Made by a program: the position numbers and the translations under genes
The notes under the pieces: model-generated
Told to the model about the DNA's origin: nothing
Database searches by the model: none
Seen by the model: the letters and a program-made list of their open reading frames with translations, nothing else
Part shown: one piece after another, positions 20,218 through 32,170 of the stretch
Numbering within the stretch: the first letter of the stretch is position 1
Layout: every line of letters begins with the position of its first letter
Assembly (NCBI GenBank): GCA_950295325.1
Contig: OX485807.1
Location: forward strand, 51,326,796 to 51,390,795
DNA length: 64,000 bases
Origin: Polytrichum commune
Lineage: Eukaryota > Streptophyta > Polytrichopsida > Polytrichales > Polytrichaceae
Direction of reading: 5' to 3'

Positions 20218-21340
20218 GGCTATCCCAAGAGTGGGATGAGCCTTGTCACCAAGCCTTTGGGGGGCTCAAAAACAAGTTCTCTTCGCCGCCCGTGCTTAAG
20301 TCCGCGGACTTTAACAAACCTTTTGAGGTGCATATGGGGGCGAGTAATTTTACCATTGGCGGATGTTGATCCGAGATGGATGCCCATTGCATATGGGAGC
20401 ATTAAGCTTAATAGTTGTCAAACCTAGTGCGATTTGTGAAAGAAAGGGCTATCCCAAGAGTGGGATGAGCCTCGTCCCCAAGTTTTTGGGGAGCTTAATA
20501 CAAAGTTGTCTTTGCCACCCGTGTTCAAGTTCGCGGAGCTTGACAAACCTTTTGAGGTGCATACGGGGGGGCGAGTGACTTTGCCATTGGCGGATGGTTA
20601 ACGTAAGATGGATGGCCATTGCATATGAGAGCGTTAAGCTTGATGGTTATCCGACCTTATCCGACTTGTGGAAGAATTGGCTATCCCAAGAGTGGGATGA
20701 GCCTTGCCACCAAGTCTTTCAAGAGCTTAAGACCAAGTTCCTCTTTACCACCCGTGTTCAAGTTCGCGGAGCTTGAAAAACCTTTTGAGGTGCATACGGG
20801 GGGCGAGTGACTTTACCATTGGCGGATGTTGATCCAAGATGGATGCCCATTGCATATGGGAGCATTAAGCTTAAAGGTTGTCAAACCTTGTGCGACTTGT
20901 GAAAGAAATGGCTATCTTAAGAGTGGGATGAGCCTTGCCCCCAAAGTCTTTGGGGAGCTTAATACAAAGTTGTCTTTGCCACCCGTGTTCAAGTTCGCGG
21001 AGCTTGACAAACCTTTTGAGGTGAATACGGGGTGGCGAGTGACTTTGCCATTGGCGGATGGTTAATGTAAGATGGATGACCATTGCATATGAGAGCATTA
21101 AGCTTGATGGTTATCCGACCTTATCCGACTTGTGAAAGAAATGGCTATCCCAAGAGTGGGATGAGCCTTGCCACCAAGTCTTTAGGGAGCTTGAGAGCAA
21201 GTGTTCTTAGACGCCCGTGCTCAAGTTCGCGGAGCTTGACAAACCTTTTGAGGTGCATACGGGGGTGATTAACTTTGCCAATGGCGGATTGTTGATGTAA
21301 GATGGATGGCCATTGCATATGGGAGCATGAAGCTCGATGG
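20218..21340 (+). repeat. RNase H-region tandem repeat in E3 (5 units of about 229-233 bp)
   Basis: Anchors at 20218, 20447, 20679, 20910 and 21143. These units are more diverged and slightly longer than those of E2, with extra G residues in the GGGGGCGAG run. The longer units alternate between two subtypes (ending near GATCCAAGATGG versus GTTAA(C/T)GTAAGATGG), suggesting a two-unit block was itself duplicated. Confidence 0.88.
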
Positions 21341-23158
21341 TTGTCAAAGAAGACAACCAACTCATGACAAAGAACTTCTTTGTCGTAGTGCATTGCTTGA
21401 AGATGTGGCGACACTATTTGGGGTCGTACAAAGCAAAGGTCTACATGGACAATGTGTCCTAAAAGAATTTTGACATTCAAGCGCAAGTAAGCGCCAAGTC
21501 ATTGCGGTGGCATGATAGTTTGGCGCTTATGAAGGTGGATTTGATCCACAAACCGGACCGTGGAAATGTGGTGCCGGATGCGCGAAGTAGACCGGATGAG
21601 TTCCAAGCAATGAGAACCATCCAACCCTTGTGGCTAATGTGTGCCGGCGAAGGAAACTTGTGATGCAAGATACGGGAGGGGTAAATTAACTACCCCAAAA
21701 GCACAAAAACTTTTAGGTGAACTTCGCAAGAGCAAGGTGCTCAAAGAGGTTAAGTTGGCGGACGGATTGTTCAAGTGCAAGCAAAGTTGGGTGTATGTGC
21801 CACAAGGCAAGTTGAGGCTATCGGTTTTGAAGGAGGAATTTGATAGTCCTATTGCCGGCCTTAGAGGAGAAAGAAAAAACCGCCATAGAATGGTGTCATG
21901 GAGGTACCATTGGCGGTGCATAAAGGAAGATATAGCCCACTTTGTGAAGGCTTGAATCAAAGTGCAAAGTGAACCGAGCCTCTTACGAAAAGCAAGGCGG
22001 TTTCTTGCAACCGTTGCCTATCCCGTCGGCGCCATGGCATAGTATGTGCATGGACTTGATCACAAGTTTGCCGGAGTCACATGGGTATGATGCCATCTTG
22101 TTGATGGTAGAGTGGTTTGCCAAGTTGGCACACATGGTGCCGATTGTGGGAACCGCCACCGCGTTGGAGACCGCATAGCCTTTTCTCAAAGGATGGTTGA
22201 GGCACCACGGGTTGCCAAGAGTGATTGTGTGGGATCAAGATCCAAAGTTCACAAGTGCATTTTCAATGCATTTCTCTAAGGAGGTTGTATTGAAACTAAG
22301 GTTTAGCACGGCCGTATATTCCCAAATGGATGGGAAAACAAAGCGTGTGAATGGAGACTTGAAGCAATACTTGAGGAACTTGGTGGGGGCGGACCAAGGA
22401 GATTGGGCGGACTATGTGGATCGAGCGGAGTGTAATTGCAATGTAGCCACGCACTTGGCTACCAAGGGGTGGTCTTTGGTGGTGGCTTATGGAGTGGATG
22501 CGCTCCAACCTATTAACCTAGCTCTCGAGGGGGCACATTCAACACTAGAGTTCAACCAAGATGGTGAGGACTTGGCCAAGGAGCAAAAAAAACAAGTCTT
22601 GGAGATGACCAAGTTGTTGGTGCAGAAAGCCCGAAGGTGGTACGAAGTGCGAATCAATGCCGGAAGACGCAAAGTGGAGAATGAGGTGGGCCAAAAGGTG
22701 TTGTTGAATGTGAACAACTTCACTTAGCCGGAAGGCCTCGCTCCAAAAGTTCATGTCCAAAATTGGAGCTTCGTTTTCCATTGTGGAACAAGTGTTCAAG
22801 GACATGTATAAGTTGGAATTACCGCCGGACATCAAAGTGCATCCGACATTTCATGTCTCATTACGAAAGTCATTTTAGGACGACACCTTGTGGCCCGATC
22901 ACAAGCAAGTGATTAGGCCACGTCCCGACCTTGTGGAGGTCATTTGGAACATGAGGTAAGAGGGCATCCTCAAGTGTAGGAAGCCCAAGTGAAAATGAAA
23001 GAAAATGTACAAAGGAGTACTTGGTGAAATGGTGAGGATACCATGAGAAAGAAGCCGTTTGGGTAGCAGCAAGAGACATGATGAACGCCAAGGAATTGGT
23101 AAAGCACTTTGAAGAAACTAAGGCTAGACATTCCAATAAAATGAAGCGTAGGCATTGA
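21341..23158 (+). pseudogene. E3 RNase H end, integrase and chromodomain remnant
   Basis: Shows the same domain order and most of the same stops as E1 and E2: TAA in GTGTCCTAAAAG near 21457, TAG at 22176-22178 and TAG at 22725-22727. The second integrase Asp lies in DQDPKFTS near 22229. The position of the catalytic Glu is Lys. The chromodomain-like tail ends at 23156-23158. Confidence 0.8.
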
Positions 23159-23971
23159 TGAGGACATCAATCTCCTTTAGTGGGGGAGAGACGCTAGTAG
23201 CACACTTAGCTTCGAGGCTAATTGCTCCACAACATGAACTTGTTCTTTGGCTTGAGGGAATAAAGTCCAAACTTTAGTGGTGCAAAGAGAAAAGTACGAG
23301 ATGAGGTCCTAGTCTTGTACTTGTGCTTGGTTAGTGGAAGAGGGGGAATAGACATGCCAAACTAGGTTGGGTAAGCCGAGTAATTGGGGCCATGGCTAGG
23401 AGGGGCCTTGGATAAAACCAAAAAACTTCTTAGCCGTGGGCTTGTCCGGGCGGGGACAAGGTGATGGCGCGTGCTCATAAAAGTGCTACCCGCGAGCTAA
23501 CGAAATTTGGCGCATGGGAGTCATGAACCCATGTCTCGAAAGAGCAAAGTGGGAACCGAGTCGGGCGGGACTTGGCATCACCCCCGTGCGATCGAGGCGT
23601 GGCTTAACAATGGAAAGCCATCTCGGAGTTGCAACCGAGACAACTTAGTTGAAGCATTGAGGTCTCGCCTAGATGTGTCACGTTAGGCTAGTGGAGCCTA
23701 ACGGGGGAGGCCCCAAAGGAGGGGCAACCCAAGTGAGTCCCAAAGTAGGTGGGTCTAGTGTAGGTTAGGTCCTTGGATGAGAGATCCAAGGTCGCTAACG
23801 GACCACCTAGGAACGACACCTTTGGGACTATGCCAAATTTGAAGATGCATTGTGGGGGTCGCGCCCTAAGGTAAACACAATGCCGCACCATAGAGGATGG
23901 CACCTTGAGAATTGGTGTGCCGACTACGAGTATAGTCGATGAGGGCATCGACTCCGTTTGGTGGGGGTGAG

Positions 23972-24943
23972 TGTCGCGCACCTCTCCATGAGGAGTGCCC
24001 GAAACACCATGGGCACAAGGGGGACCCCGGAGTGACACCCGGGACTTGTGGCGCCGTTGGTGAGAGGACCCAAGTGATCCTAGTGTGGGTGAGGGCCCCG
24101 GGCGTTGGGAACGCCTCCCACCCACGAAGATTAGGAGGCACAAGGGTAAGGCCATGAGTTATGCGTAGCTCATGGCGTGGTGATTCTAGAAAGCTCAAGA
24201 ACACCTCAATCGGAGGTGTGAGCTAGGAGTTATGGCCATTTGAGTGGGGCGCTGTCCCGGGACAGCGCCCTGCTACAGCAGTGCCTGGGAGTGATTCCCG
24301 GGACTGCCAAGGTTCAAACAGGCATAACTTCCTCAAGACTTGCCCGAATGGGGCAAGTGAGGAGTCCATCGGCATCTACGTGAAGCGTAGATGAAGATGA
24401 AGTGGTTGGTTGTTATGATCAGACATCATACAAGGAAGTTATGATGGTCTGAAGCTGCTGGGGGGTTCTATGCCCAGCAGCTAAAGGAAAATGTCCACTT
24501 GGCCCCAACTCTTGGTAGAGAGACAAGAGGTTGGTTGACGGTGGGGTAGGGGCCCCGCGTGAAGTCCTAGAGGCTTATATGGGTGAGGTGGTGTGGCCTC
24601 ACCCACCCGAGGCCGAACGGCACGGCCTCCATGGGCATTGGCCCTATGTGAGGCCATAGTTGCCTAGTATGGTTCGGGTTGTTGTAGTGTTGCTCCGGCA
24701 ATGCGATGATCAACATGGGATTGGACTTCCATGGATGGAAGTCCACATCTAGGAATGGGTTACCGATTAAGGGGTGAGTCCCGAAAGCAAAGTAGGAGGG
24801 TTGGTTCCCTCCTATGAACTATAAGGTCCGGGGTAGGAGGAGCTAACCATTAGCATGGCGGAATGCGAATGGTTAGCGCTCGTAACCTTTGCTAGAATTG
24901 AAAATTGGCAAGATTGCTAAGGGGGTTAGCAAGGGTTGCGACA
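23972..24943 (+). repeat. 3' LTR of E3
   Basis: A 972-bp partner of 17723-18694, preceded by the polypurine tract GGTGGGGGTGAG and followed by the GGCCA target duplication and the resumed E4 sequence. Confidence 0.95.
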
Positions 24944-24948
24944 GGCCA

Positions 24949-27817
24949 AGGCTAGTAGCCTTAAGCTGAGGCCAAGTCTTTTGTACCTTGAGGCTCAATG
25001 AATGGGAGAAATGTCTCATGTGTTGATAAAGAGGCTACCACTCCTTCTTGAGCCCAAAATTCACAAGGGAGTTGGGGCTTGCCGATTGATAGAGAAAACA
25101 AGCCCACCAAGGTGCGGTTTGGAAAGGGCGAACCGCATGAGACAAAGGAGGCAGTGATACATGTAACCTTTCAATGTGGGACATTGGATTTTGTCAAAAT
25201 TTCACACCAAGTGAAATAGATAAAATGCATGTCATTGTGTAGGCCGCCTTCTTTGAAACTCACATGATAGATGTGAGGTGCAAGCCGGTGTGCTTGCGGT
25301 GCATTATGATGTGTCATAATGGCAAAGAATTGAAGTTCAAATTAAAAATGACTCCTATGGTAGGAGGACCTAAGTTGAATTTGGTCTTAATGGACCGAAT
25401 TTATAAAAAAATAAAAAACATAATGGTCGTGGTTCAATTGGAGCAACTCCAAGGAACGTATGGGGAGGCTAGGAAAGATGGGCCTCCCCCAAACAACATT
25501 GGTGTGATGTTGGTGAAATACAAGGATGTATTCACCAATGTGTTGCCCAAAAAAAAAATTACCGCCAAGAAGTGAAAAATAACTTTGCTCAACGAGAGAT
25601 TGAGCTCTTGAGGTATGTGGTGATAAATGAAGTTGGTGGACGAACATGAAGAATGTCAAGGCAATCCAAAAGGAGAATTGGCCCTTGATTCAAAAGGACT
25701 TAGGTCATTTGTTGGCCTAGCCAATTAGTACCACAACTTCATTCGAGAGTTTTCTAAGGTTGCTAGGACCTTACTCGACTTATTGAGGAAATGGCTATTC
25801 CAAGAGTGGGATGAGCCTTGTCACCAAGCCCTTGGAAAGCTCAAGAGCAAGTTCCCTTCACAAGATGTGGTTAAATTTCCGGGTTTTCATAAGCATTTTG
25901 AGGTGCACATGGAGACGAAGGACTTTATCATTGGCGGATGTTGATCCAAGATGGATGACCATTGCTTATGAGAGCATTAAGCTCCATGGTTGTCGAACCT
26001 TGTCCGGCTTGTGCAAGAAATGGCTATCCCAAGAGTGGGATGAGCCGTGCCACCAAGCCATTGAGGAGCTTAAGACGAAGTTTTCTTCGCCGCCCGTGCT
26101 CAAGTTCGCGGAGTTTGACATACCTTTTGAGGTGCATACGGGGGCGAGAGACTTTATTTGGCGGATGTGGATGTAAAAAAAAAAGATGGCCATTGCATAT
26201 GAGAGCATGAAGCTCGATGGTTGTCCCACCTTGTGCGACTTATGGAAGAAATGGCTATCCCAAGAGTGGGATGATGTTTGTCACGAGTCTTTGGGGAGTT
26301 TAACACCAAGTTCTATTCGCCGCCCGTGCTCAAGTTCATGGAGTTTGACAAACCTTTTGAGGTGCATACGGGGGCGAGTAACTTTGCCAATGCCAATGAT
26401 GGATTGTTAATGTAAGATAGATGGCCTTTGCATATGGGGGCTTGAGGCTCGATGGTTGTCAAAGAAGACAACCAACTCATGATAAAGAACTTCTTTGCCG
26501 TAGTGCATTGCTTGAAGATGTGGCGACATTATTTGGGGTCGCACAAAGCAAAGGTCTACATGGACAATGTGTCCTAAAAGTATTTTAACGTATACAAGCA
26601 CAAGTGAGCGCCAAGTCATTGCGGTGGCATGATAGTCTGGCGCTTATGAAGGTGGATTTGGTCCACAAACCGGACCATGGAAATGTGGTGCCGGATGCGC
26701 TAAGTAGACCGGATGAGTTCCAAGCAATGAGAACCATCCAAACCTTGTGGCTAATGTGTGCCGGCGAAGGAAACTTGTGATGCAAGATACGGGAGGGGTA
26801 AATTAACTACCCCGAGGCACAAAAGCTTTTAGGTGAGCTTCGCAAGAGCAAGGTGCTCAAAGAGGTTAAGTTGGTGGACGGATTGTTCAACTGTAAGCAA
26901 AGTCGGGTGTATGTGCCTCAAGGCAAGTTGAGGCTATCGGTTTTGAAGGAAAAATGTGATAGTCCTATTGCCGGCCATAGAGGAGAAAGAAAAAACCGCC
27001 ATAGAATGGTGTCAAAGAGGTACCATTGGTGGTGCATAAAGGAGGATATAACCCACTTTGTGAAGGCGTGAATAAAGTGCCAAGTGAACCGAGCCTCTTA
27101 CCAAAAGCAAGGCGGTTTCTTGCAACCGTTGCCTATCCCGTCGGCGCCATGGCATAGTATGTGCATGGACTTGATCACAAGTTTGCCGGAGTCACATGGG
27201 TATGATGCCATCTTGTTGATGGTAGAGCGGTTTGCCAAGTTGGCACACATGGTGCCGATTGTGGGAACCGCCACCGCGTTGGAGACCGCATAGCCTTTTC
27301 TCAAAGGATGGTTGAGGCACCACGGGTTGCCAAGAGTGATTGTGTGGGATCAAGATCCAAAGTTCACAAGTGCATTTTCAATGCATTTCTCTAAGGAGGT
27401 CGGAATGAAACTAAGGTTTAGCACGGCCTTGCATTCCCAAATGAATGGGAAAGCGGAGCATGTGAATGGAGTCTTGAAGCAATACTTGAGGAACTTGGTG
27501 GGGGCGGACCAAGGAGATTGGGCGGACTATGTGGGTCGAGCGGAGTGTAATTGCAATGTAGCCACGCACTTGGCTACCAAGGGGTGGTCTTTCGTGGTGG
27601 CTTATGGAGTGGATGCGCTCCAACCTATTAACCTAGCTCTCGAGGGGGCACATTCAACACTAGAGTTCAACCAAGATGGTGAGGACTTGGCCAAGGATGG
27701 TAAACAAGTCTTGGAGATGACCAAGTTGTTGGTGGAGAAAGCCCGAAGGTGCTACGGAGTGCAAATCAATGCCGGAAGACGCGAAGTGGAGTATGAGGTG
27801 GGCCAATAAGGTGTTGT
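24949..27817 (+). pseudogene. E4 protease linker, RNase H array (3 units) and integrase
   Basis: E4 resumes here. The protease linker spans about 25080-25420, with an expanded A/T run at 25405-25420. The RT deletion junction lies about 25563-25640. RNase H anchors are at 25793, 26022 and 26253. The integrase has MCMDLITSLPES near 27160, TAG at 27291-27293, DQDPKFTS near 27350 and KAEHVNG at the catalytic Glu segment. It is cut by the solo LTR at 27818. Confidence 0.82.
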
Positions 27818-28791
27818 TGTCGCGCACCTCTCCATGAGGAGTGCCCGAAACACCATGGGCACAAGGGGGACCCCGGAGTGACACCCGGGACTTGTGGCGC
27901 CATTGGTGAGAGGGCCCAAGTGATCCTAGTGTGGGTGAGGGCCCCGGGCGTTGGGAACGCCTCCCACCCACAGAGACTAGGAGGCATGAGGGTAAGGCCA
28001 TGAGCTATGCGTAGCTCATGGCGTGGTGATTCTAGAATGCTCAAGATCACCTCAATCGGAGGTGTGAGCTAGGAGTTATGGCCATTTGAGTGGGGCGCTG
28101 TCCCGGGACAGCGCCCTGGTACAGCAGTGCCTGGGAGGGATTCCCGGGACTGCCAAGGTTCAAACAGGCATAACTTCCTCAATACTTGCCCGAATGGGGC
28201 AAGTGAGGAGTCCATCGGCATCTACGTGAAGCGTAGATGAGGATGGAGTGGTTGGTTGTTATGATCAGACATCATACAAGGAAGTTATGATGGTCTGAAG
28301 CTGCTGGGGGGGTTCTAGGCCCAGCAGCTAAAGGAAAATGTCCACTTGGCCCCAACTCTTGGTAGAGAGACAAGAGGTTGGTTGACGGTGGGGTAGGGGC
28401 CCCGCGTGAAGTCCTAGAGGCTTATATGGGTGAGGTGGTGTGGCCTCACCCACCCGAGGCCGAACGGCAAGGCCTCCATGGGCTTTGGCCTATTGTGAGG
28501 CCATAGTTGCCTAGTATGCTTCGGGTTGTTGTAGTGTTGCTCCGGCAATGCGATGATCAACATAGGATTGGACTTCCATGGATGGAAGTCCACATTGGGG
28601 AAATGGGTTACCAATTAAGGGGTGAGTCCCGAAAGCAAAGTAGGAGGGTTGGTTCCCTCCTATGAACTATTGGTCCGGGGTAAGAGGAGCTATCCATTAG
28701 CATGGCGGAATGCGAATGGTTAGCGCTCGTAACCTTTGCTAGAATTGAAAATTGGCAAGATTGTCAAGGGGGCTTAGCACGGGTTGCGACA
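27818..28791 (+). repeat. Solo LTR inserted in E4 integrase end, target duplication GTTGT
   Basis: A 974-bp LTR with TGTCGC/GCGACA ends and GTTGT at 27813-27817 and 28792-28796. The uninterrupted site AAGGTGTTGTTGAATG is present in E1, E2 and E3. Confidence 0.95.
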
Positions 28792-28796
28792 GTTGT

Positions 28797-29250
28797 TGAA
28801 TGTGGACAACTTCACCTTGCCCAAAGGCCTTACTTCAAAAGTTCATGTCCAAAATTGGAGCTTCGTTTTCCATTGTGGAACAAGTGTTCAAGGACATGTA
28901 TAAGTTGGAATTACCGCCGGAGATCAAAGTGCATCCGACATTTCATGTCTCAATACGAAAGTCATTTTAGGACGACACCTTGTGGCCCAATCACAAGCAA
29001 GTGATTAGGCCACCTCCCGACCTTATGGAGGTCATTTGGAACATGAGGTAGGAGGGCACCCTCAAGTGTAGGAAGCCCAAGTGAAAATGAAAAAAAATGT
29101 ACAAAATAGTACTTGGTGAAATGGTGAGGATACCATGAAAAAGAAACCGCTTGGGTGGCGGCAAGAGACATGGTGAACACCAATGAATAGGTGAAGCACT
29201 TTGAAGAAACTAAGGCTAAGGATTCCAATAAAAAGAAGCGTAGGCATTGA
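28797..29250 (+). pseudogene. E4 integrase C-terminus and chromodomain-like tail
   Basis: This is the continuation of the E4 integrase after the solo LTR. It keeps TTG at 28817-28819 where E1, E2 and E3 have TAG, so it branched before that stop arose or escaped it. The chromodomain-like segment has TGG followed by TGA, as in E2 and E3, and ends at 29248-29250. Confidence 0.75.
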
Positions 29251-30065
29251 TGAGGACATCAATCTCCTTTAGTGGGGGAGAGACGCTAGTAGCACACTTA
29301 GCTTCGAGGTTAATTACTCCACAACATGAACTTGTTCTTTGGCTTGAGGGAATAAAGTCCAAACTTTAGTGGTGCAAAGAGAAAAGTATGAGATGAGGTC
29401 CTAGTCTTGTACTTGTGCTTGGTTAATGGAAGAGGGGGAATAGACATGCCAAACTAGGTTGGGTAAGCCGAGTAATTGGGGGCCATGGCTTGGAGGGGCC
29501 TTGGATAAAACCAAGAAACTTCTTAGTTGTGGGCTTGTCCGGGCGGGGGCAAGGTGATGGCGCGTGCTCATAAAAGTGCTACCCGCGAGCTAACGAGAGT
29601 TGGCGCATGGGAGTCATGAACCCATGTCTCGAAAGAGCAAAGTGGGAACCGAGTCGGGCGGGACTTGGCATCACCCCCGTGCGATCGAGGCGTGGCTTAA
29701 CAATGGAAAGCCATCTCGGAGTTGCAACCGAGACAACTTAGTGGAAGCGTTGAGGTCTCGCCTACATGTGTCACGTTAGGCTAGTGGAGCCTAACGGGGG
29801 GGGAGGCCCCAAAAGAGGGGCAACCCATGTGAGTCCCGAAGTAGGTGGGTCTAGTATAGGTTAGGTCCTTGGAGGAGTTCCAAGGTCGCTAACGGACCAC
29901 CTAGTAACGACACCTTTGGGACTATGCCAAATTTGAAGATGCATTGTGGGGGTCGCGCCCTAAGGTAAACACAATGCCGCACCATAGAGGATGGCAACTT
30001 GAGAATTGGTGTGCCGACTACGAGTATAGTCGATGAGGGCATCGACTCCGTTTGGTGGGGGTGAG

Positions 30066-31057
30066 TGTCGCGCACCTCTCCATGAGGAGTGGCCGAAACA
30101 CCATGGGCACAAGGGGGACCCCGGAGTGACACCCGGGACTTGTGGCGCCGTTGGTGAGAGGGCCCAAGTGATCCTAGTGTGGGTGAGGGCCCCGGGCGTT
30201 GGGAACGCCTCCCACCCACGAAGACTAGGAGGCACAAGGGTAAGGCCATGAGCTATGCGTAGCTCATGGCGTGGTGATTCTAGAATGCTCAAGAACACCT
30301 CAATCGGAGGTGTGAGCTAGGAGTTATGGCCATTTGAGTGGGGCGCTGTCCCGGGACAGCGCCCTGGTACAGCAGTGCCTGGGAGGGATTCCCGGGACTG
30401 CCAAGGTTCAAACAGGCATAACTTCCCCAAGACTTGCTCGAATGGAGCAAGTGAGGAGTCCATCGGCATCTACGTGAAGCGTAGATGAGGATGGAGTGGT
30501 TGGTTGTTATGATCAGACATCATACAAGGAAGTTATGATGGTCTGAAGCTGCTGGGGGGTTCTAGGCCCAGCAGCTAAAGGAAATTGTCCACTTGGCCCC
30601 AACTCTTGGTAGGGAGACAAGAGGTTGGTTGACGGTGGGGTAGGGGCCCCGCGTAGAGTCCTAGAGGCTTATATGGGTGAGGTGGTGTGGCCTCACCCAC
30701 CCGAGGCCGAACGGCACGGCCTCCATAGGCATTGGCCTAATGTGAGGCCATAGTTGCCTAGTATGGTTCGGGTTGTTGTAGTGTTGCTCCGGCAACGCGA
30801 TGATCAACATAAGATTGGACTTCCATGAATGGAAGTCCACATCTAAGGATTGGTTACCGATTAAAGGGGTTGGTTAGCGATTAAGGGGTGAGTCCCGAAA
30901 GCAAAGTAGGAGGGTTGGTTCCCTCCTATGAACTATTGGTCCGGGGTAAGAGGAGCTATCCATTAGCATGGCGGAATGCGAATGGTTAGCGCTCGTAACC
31001 TTTGGTAGAAATGAAAATTGGCAAGATTGTCAAGGGGGCCTAGCAAGGGTTGCGACA
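30066..31057 (+). repeat. 3' LTR of E4
   Basis: A 992-bp partner of 15804-16795, preceded by the polypurine tract and followed by CACAC, the right-hand target duplication of E4. Confidence 0.95.
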
Positions 31058-31062
31058 CACAC

Positions 31063-32170
31063 GGTAGGTTCTTCCCCACTTACTCCGTCCAACTAGGAAC
31101 CGACAATGAGCAGCAGTGGATAGACATGTCCAATAGTAGGGGGAGAGTTCTGGTTTACGCCTTCCGCTTGCCGTGACCTGGAGGTGGATCACACCGATCA
31201 GCAGTAACGGAATGGTCTAGAACACTCATGCACCTGCCGCGACTGGCGCTTGGTTCCCACTGCGGATGGTAGGCGTGGTAGCCCCATCCCTATATTAGCC
31301 CCGCCGTCACGGAAATCAACAAACCTTCGATTCTATCTTGTGTGACCTGTGGAACAGCACCAGCTACCCATTGTGAGGATAGGAGCGAAGATGTTGTGTT
31401 TCCACCTTTCTCGAGGGAGGATTCGGTTTCCGCGTGTGGTATAGAGGAAACTATGCCATCACGGAAAGCGGATCAGGCTGGTTTTGTAGACCCAAAACTT
31501 CCTCCACCTTTTCCCCCGTCAAAGGGGGTGGCACACGTCGGATACTTGAGTGGGACACCTTCCCGAGGGAGGGTTGCCCCCATCATAACACTAGTCTAAG
31601 GGAGTAGTAGTTAGAAGGAGGAAGTGGAGATAGGAAGACAACCCTAAGAAATCAACCCAGAGGGTGAAATCCTGATGAACAACTACCAAGTCTCTCTGAG
31701 CATTTTAGCCTAAACCCCTAGAATTATGGTCCTTGGGACACGGTCGAAAATCTAGCGGATAGTGGAAATACAGGTCAGATCCGCTACCTCCATCGCGGAA
31801 ACCTTATTCCGGAAGTCATGACCCGTAATAAGGAATCTTAGAATGGGGTGTATATAGTTGTTATACTATGGATTCGGGACTCTAGGGTGGGAGCTTGTCC
31901 ATACTTTGTGTTGTGTTCCCTACCTCGGTCCACTACCGGGAAGGCGGAAATTTCCGTGCTATAATTTCCGTAATATCCCGGATTTCTTAATCCGCTTTGT
32001 GCTATCTTAGTTTCTGGTGTTTCTTGTGTGTGAGTGTGTTAGTGAAAGATTTCCTCCCTTTGTATTGTGAACGACCGCAGGTTCTTCGTGCGAACGAACT
32101 CGGCGCGGTTTTGACGTTTTACGCGTTAATTAGGTTAATTAACTGAATACGTTACCACCGTGCTACGACA
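31063..32170 (+). other. Unrelated retroelement LTR-like sequence, right piece
   Basis: This continues the sequence interrupted at 15803. It is moderately GC-rich with no protein I recognise (85 open codons at 31342-31599 without family resemblance). CCTATATTAG near 31290 is a possible TATA element. The piece ends ...GTGCTACGACA directly against the inverted-repeat element at 32171. Confidence 0.4.

Larger units (their letters stand above)
17723..24943 (+). mobile_element. E3: 7.2-kb gypsy/chromovirus copy nested in E4, identical LTRs, target duplication GGCCA
   Basis: A complete element with 972-bp LTRs (17723-18694 and 23972-24943) that I read as identical, flanked by GGCCA at 17718-17722 and 24944-24948. 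The empty site TTGTGGCCAAGGC is present in E2 near 8245. Internal parts: primer-binding site 18697-18708; gag from ATG 18746 with TGA at codon 19 (18800-18802); protease linker 19510-19860; RT deletion about 19985-20065; five RNase H units 20218-21340; integrase about 21990-22727 with TAG at 22176 and 22725; chromodomain tail to 23158. It has no intact gene. The integrase Glu segment also reads KTKRVNG, losing the catalytic Glu kept in E1 and E2. Confidence 0.95.
15804..31057 (+). mobile_element. E4: gypsy/chromovirus copy with identical 992-bp LTRs, carrying E3 and a solo LTR
   Basis: CACAC flanks the element at 15799-15803 and 31058-31062. The LTRs at 15804-16795 and 30066-31057 are both 992 bp and showed no difference when read side by side. 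Without the insertions the element is about 7.05 kb. Internal order: primer-binding site 16798-16809; gag remnant 16847-17717, interrupted by E3; protease linker about 24960-25420; RT deletion about 25563-25640; three RNase H units 25793-26450; integrase about 27080-27805; solo LTR 27818-28791; integrase end and chromodomain to 29250; 3' region. Gag has TGA at codon 19 (16901) and the integrase TAG at 27291. It inserted recently despite carrying dead genes. Confidence 0.93.

Noticed and set aside
27312-27809. The long integrase frame as a functional gene
   Set aside because: It lacks the first catalytic Asp region, which lies upstream of an in-frame TAG, and is cut by a solo LTR.
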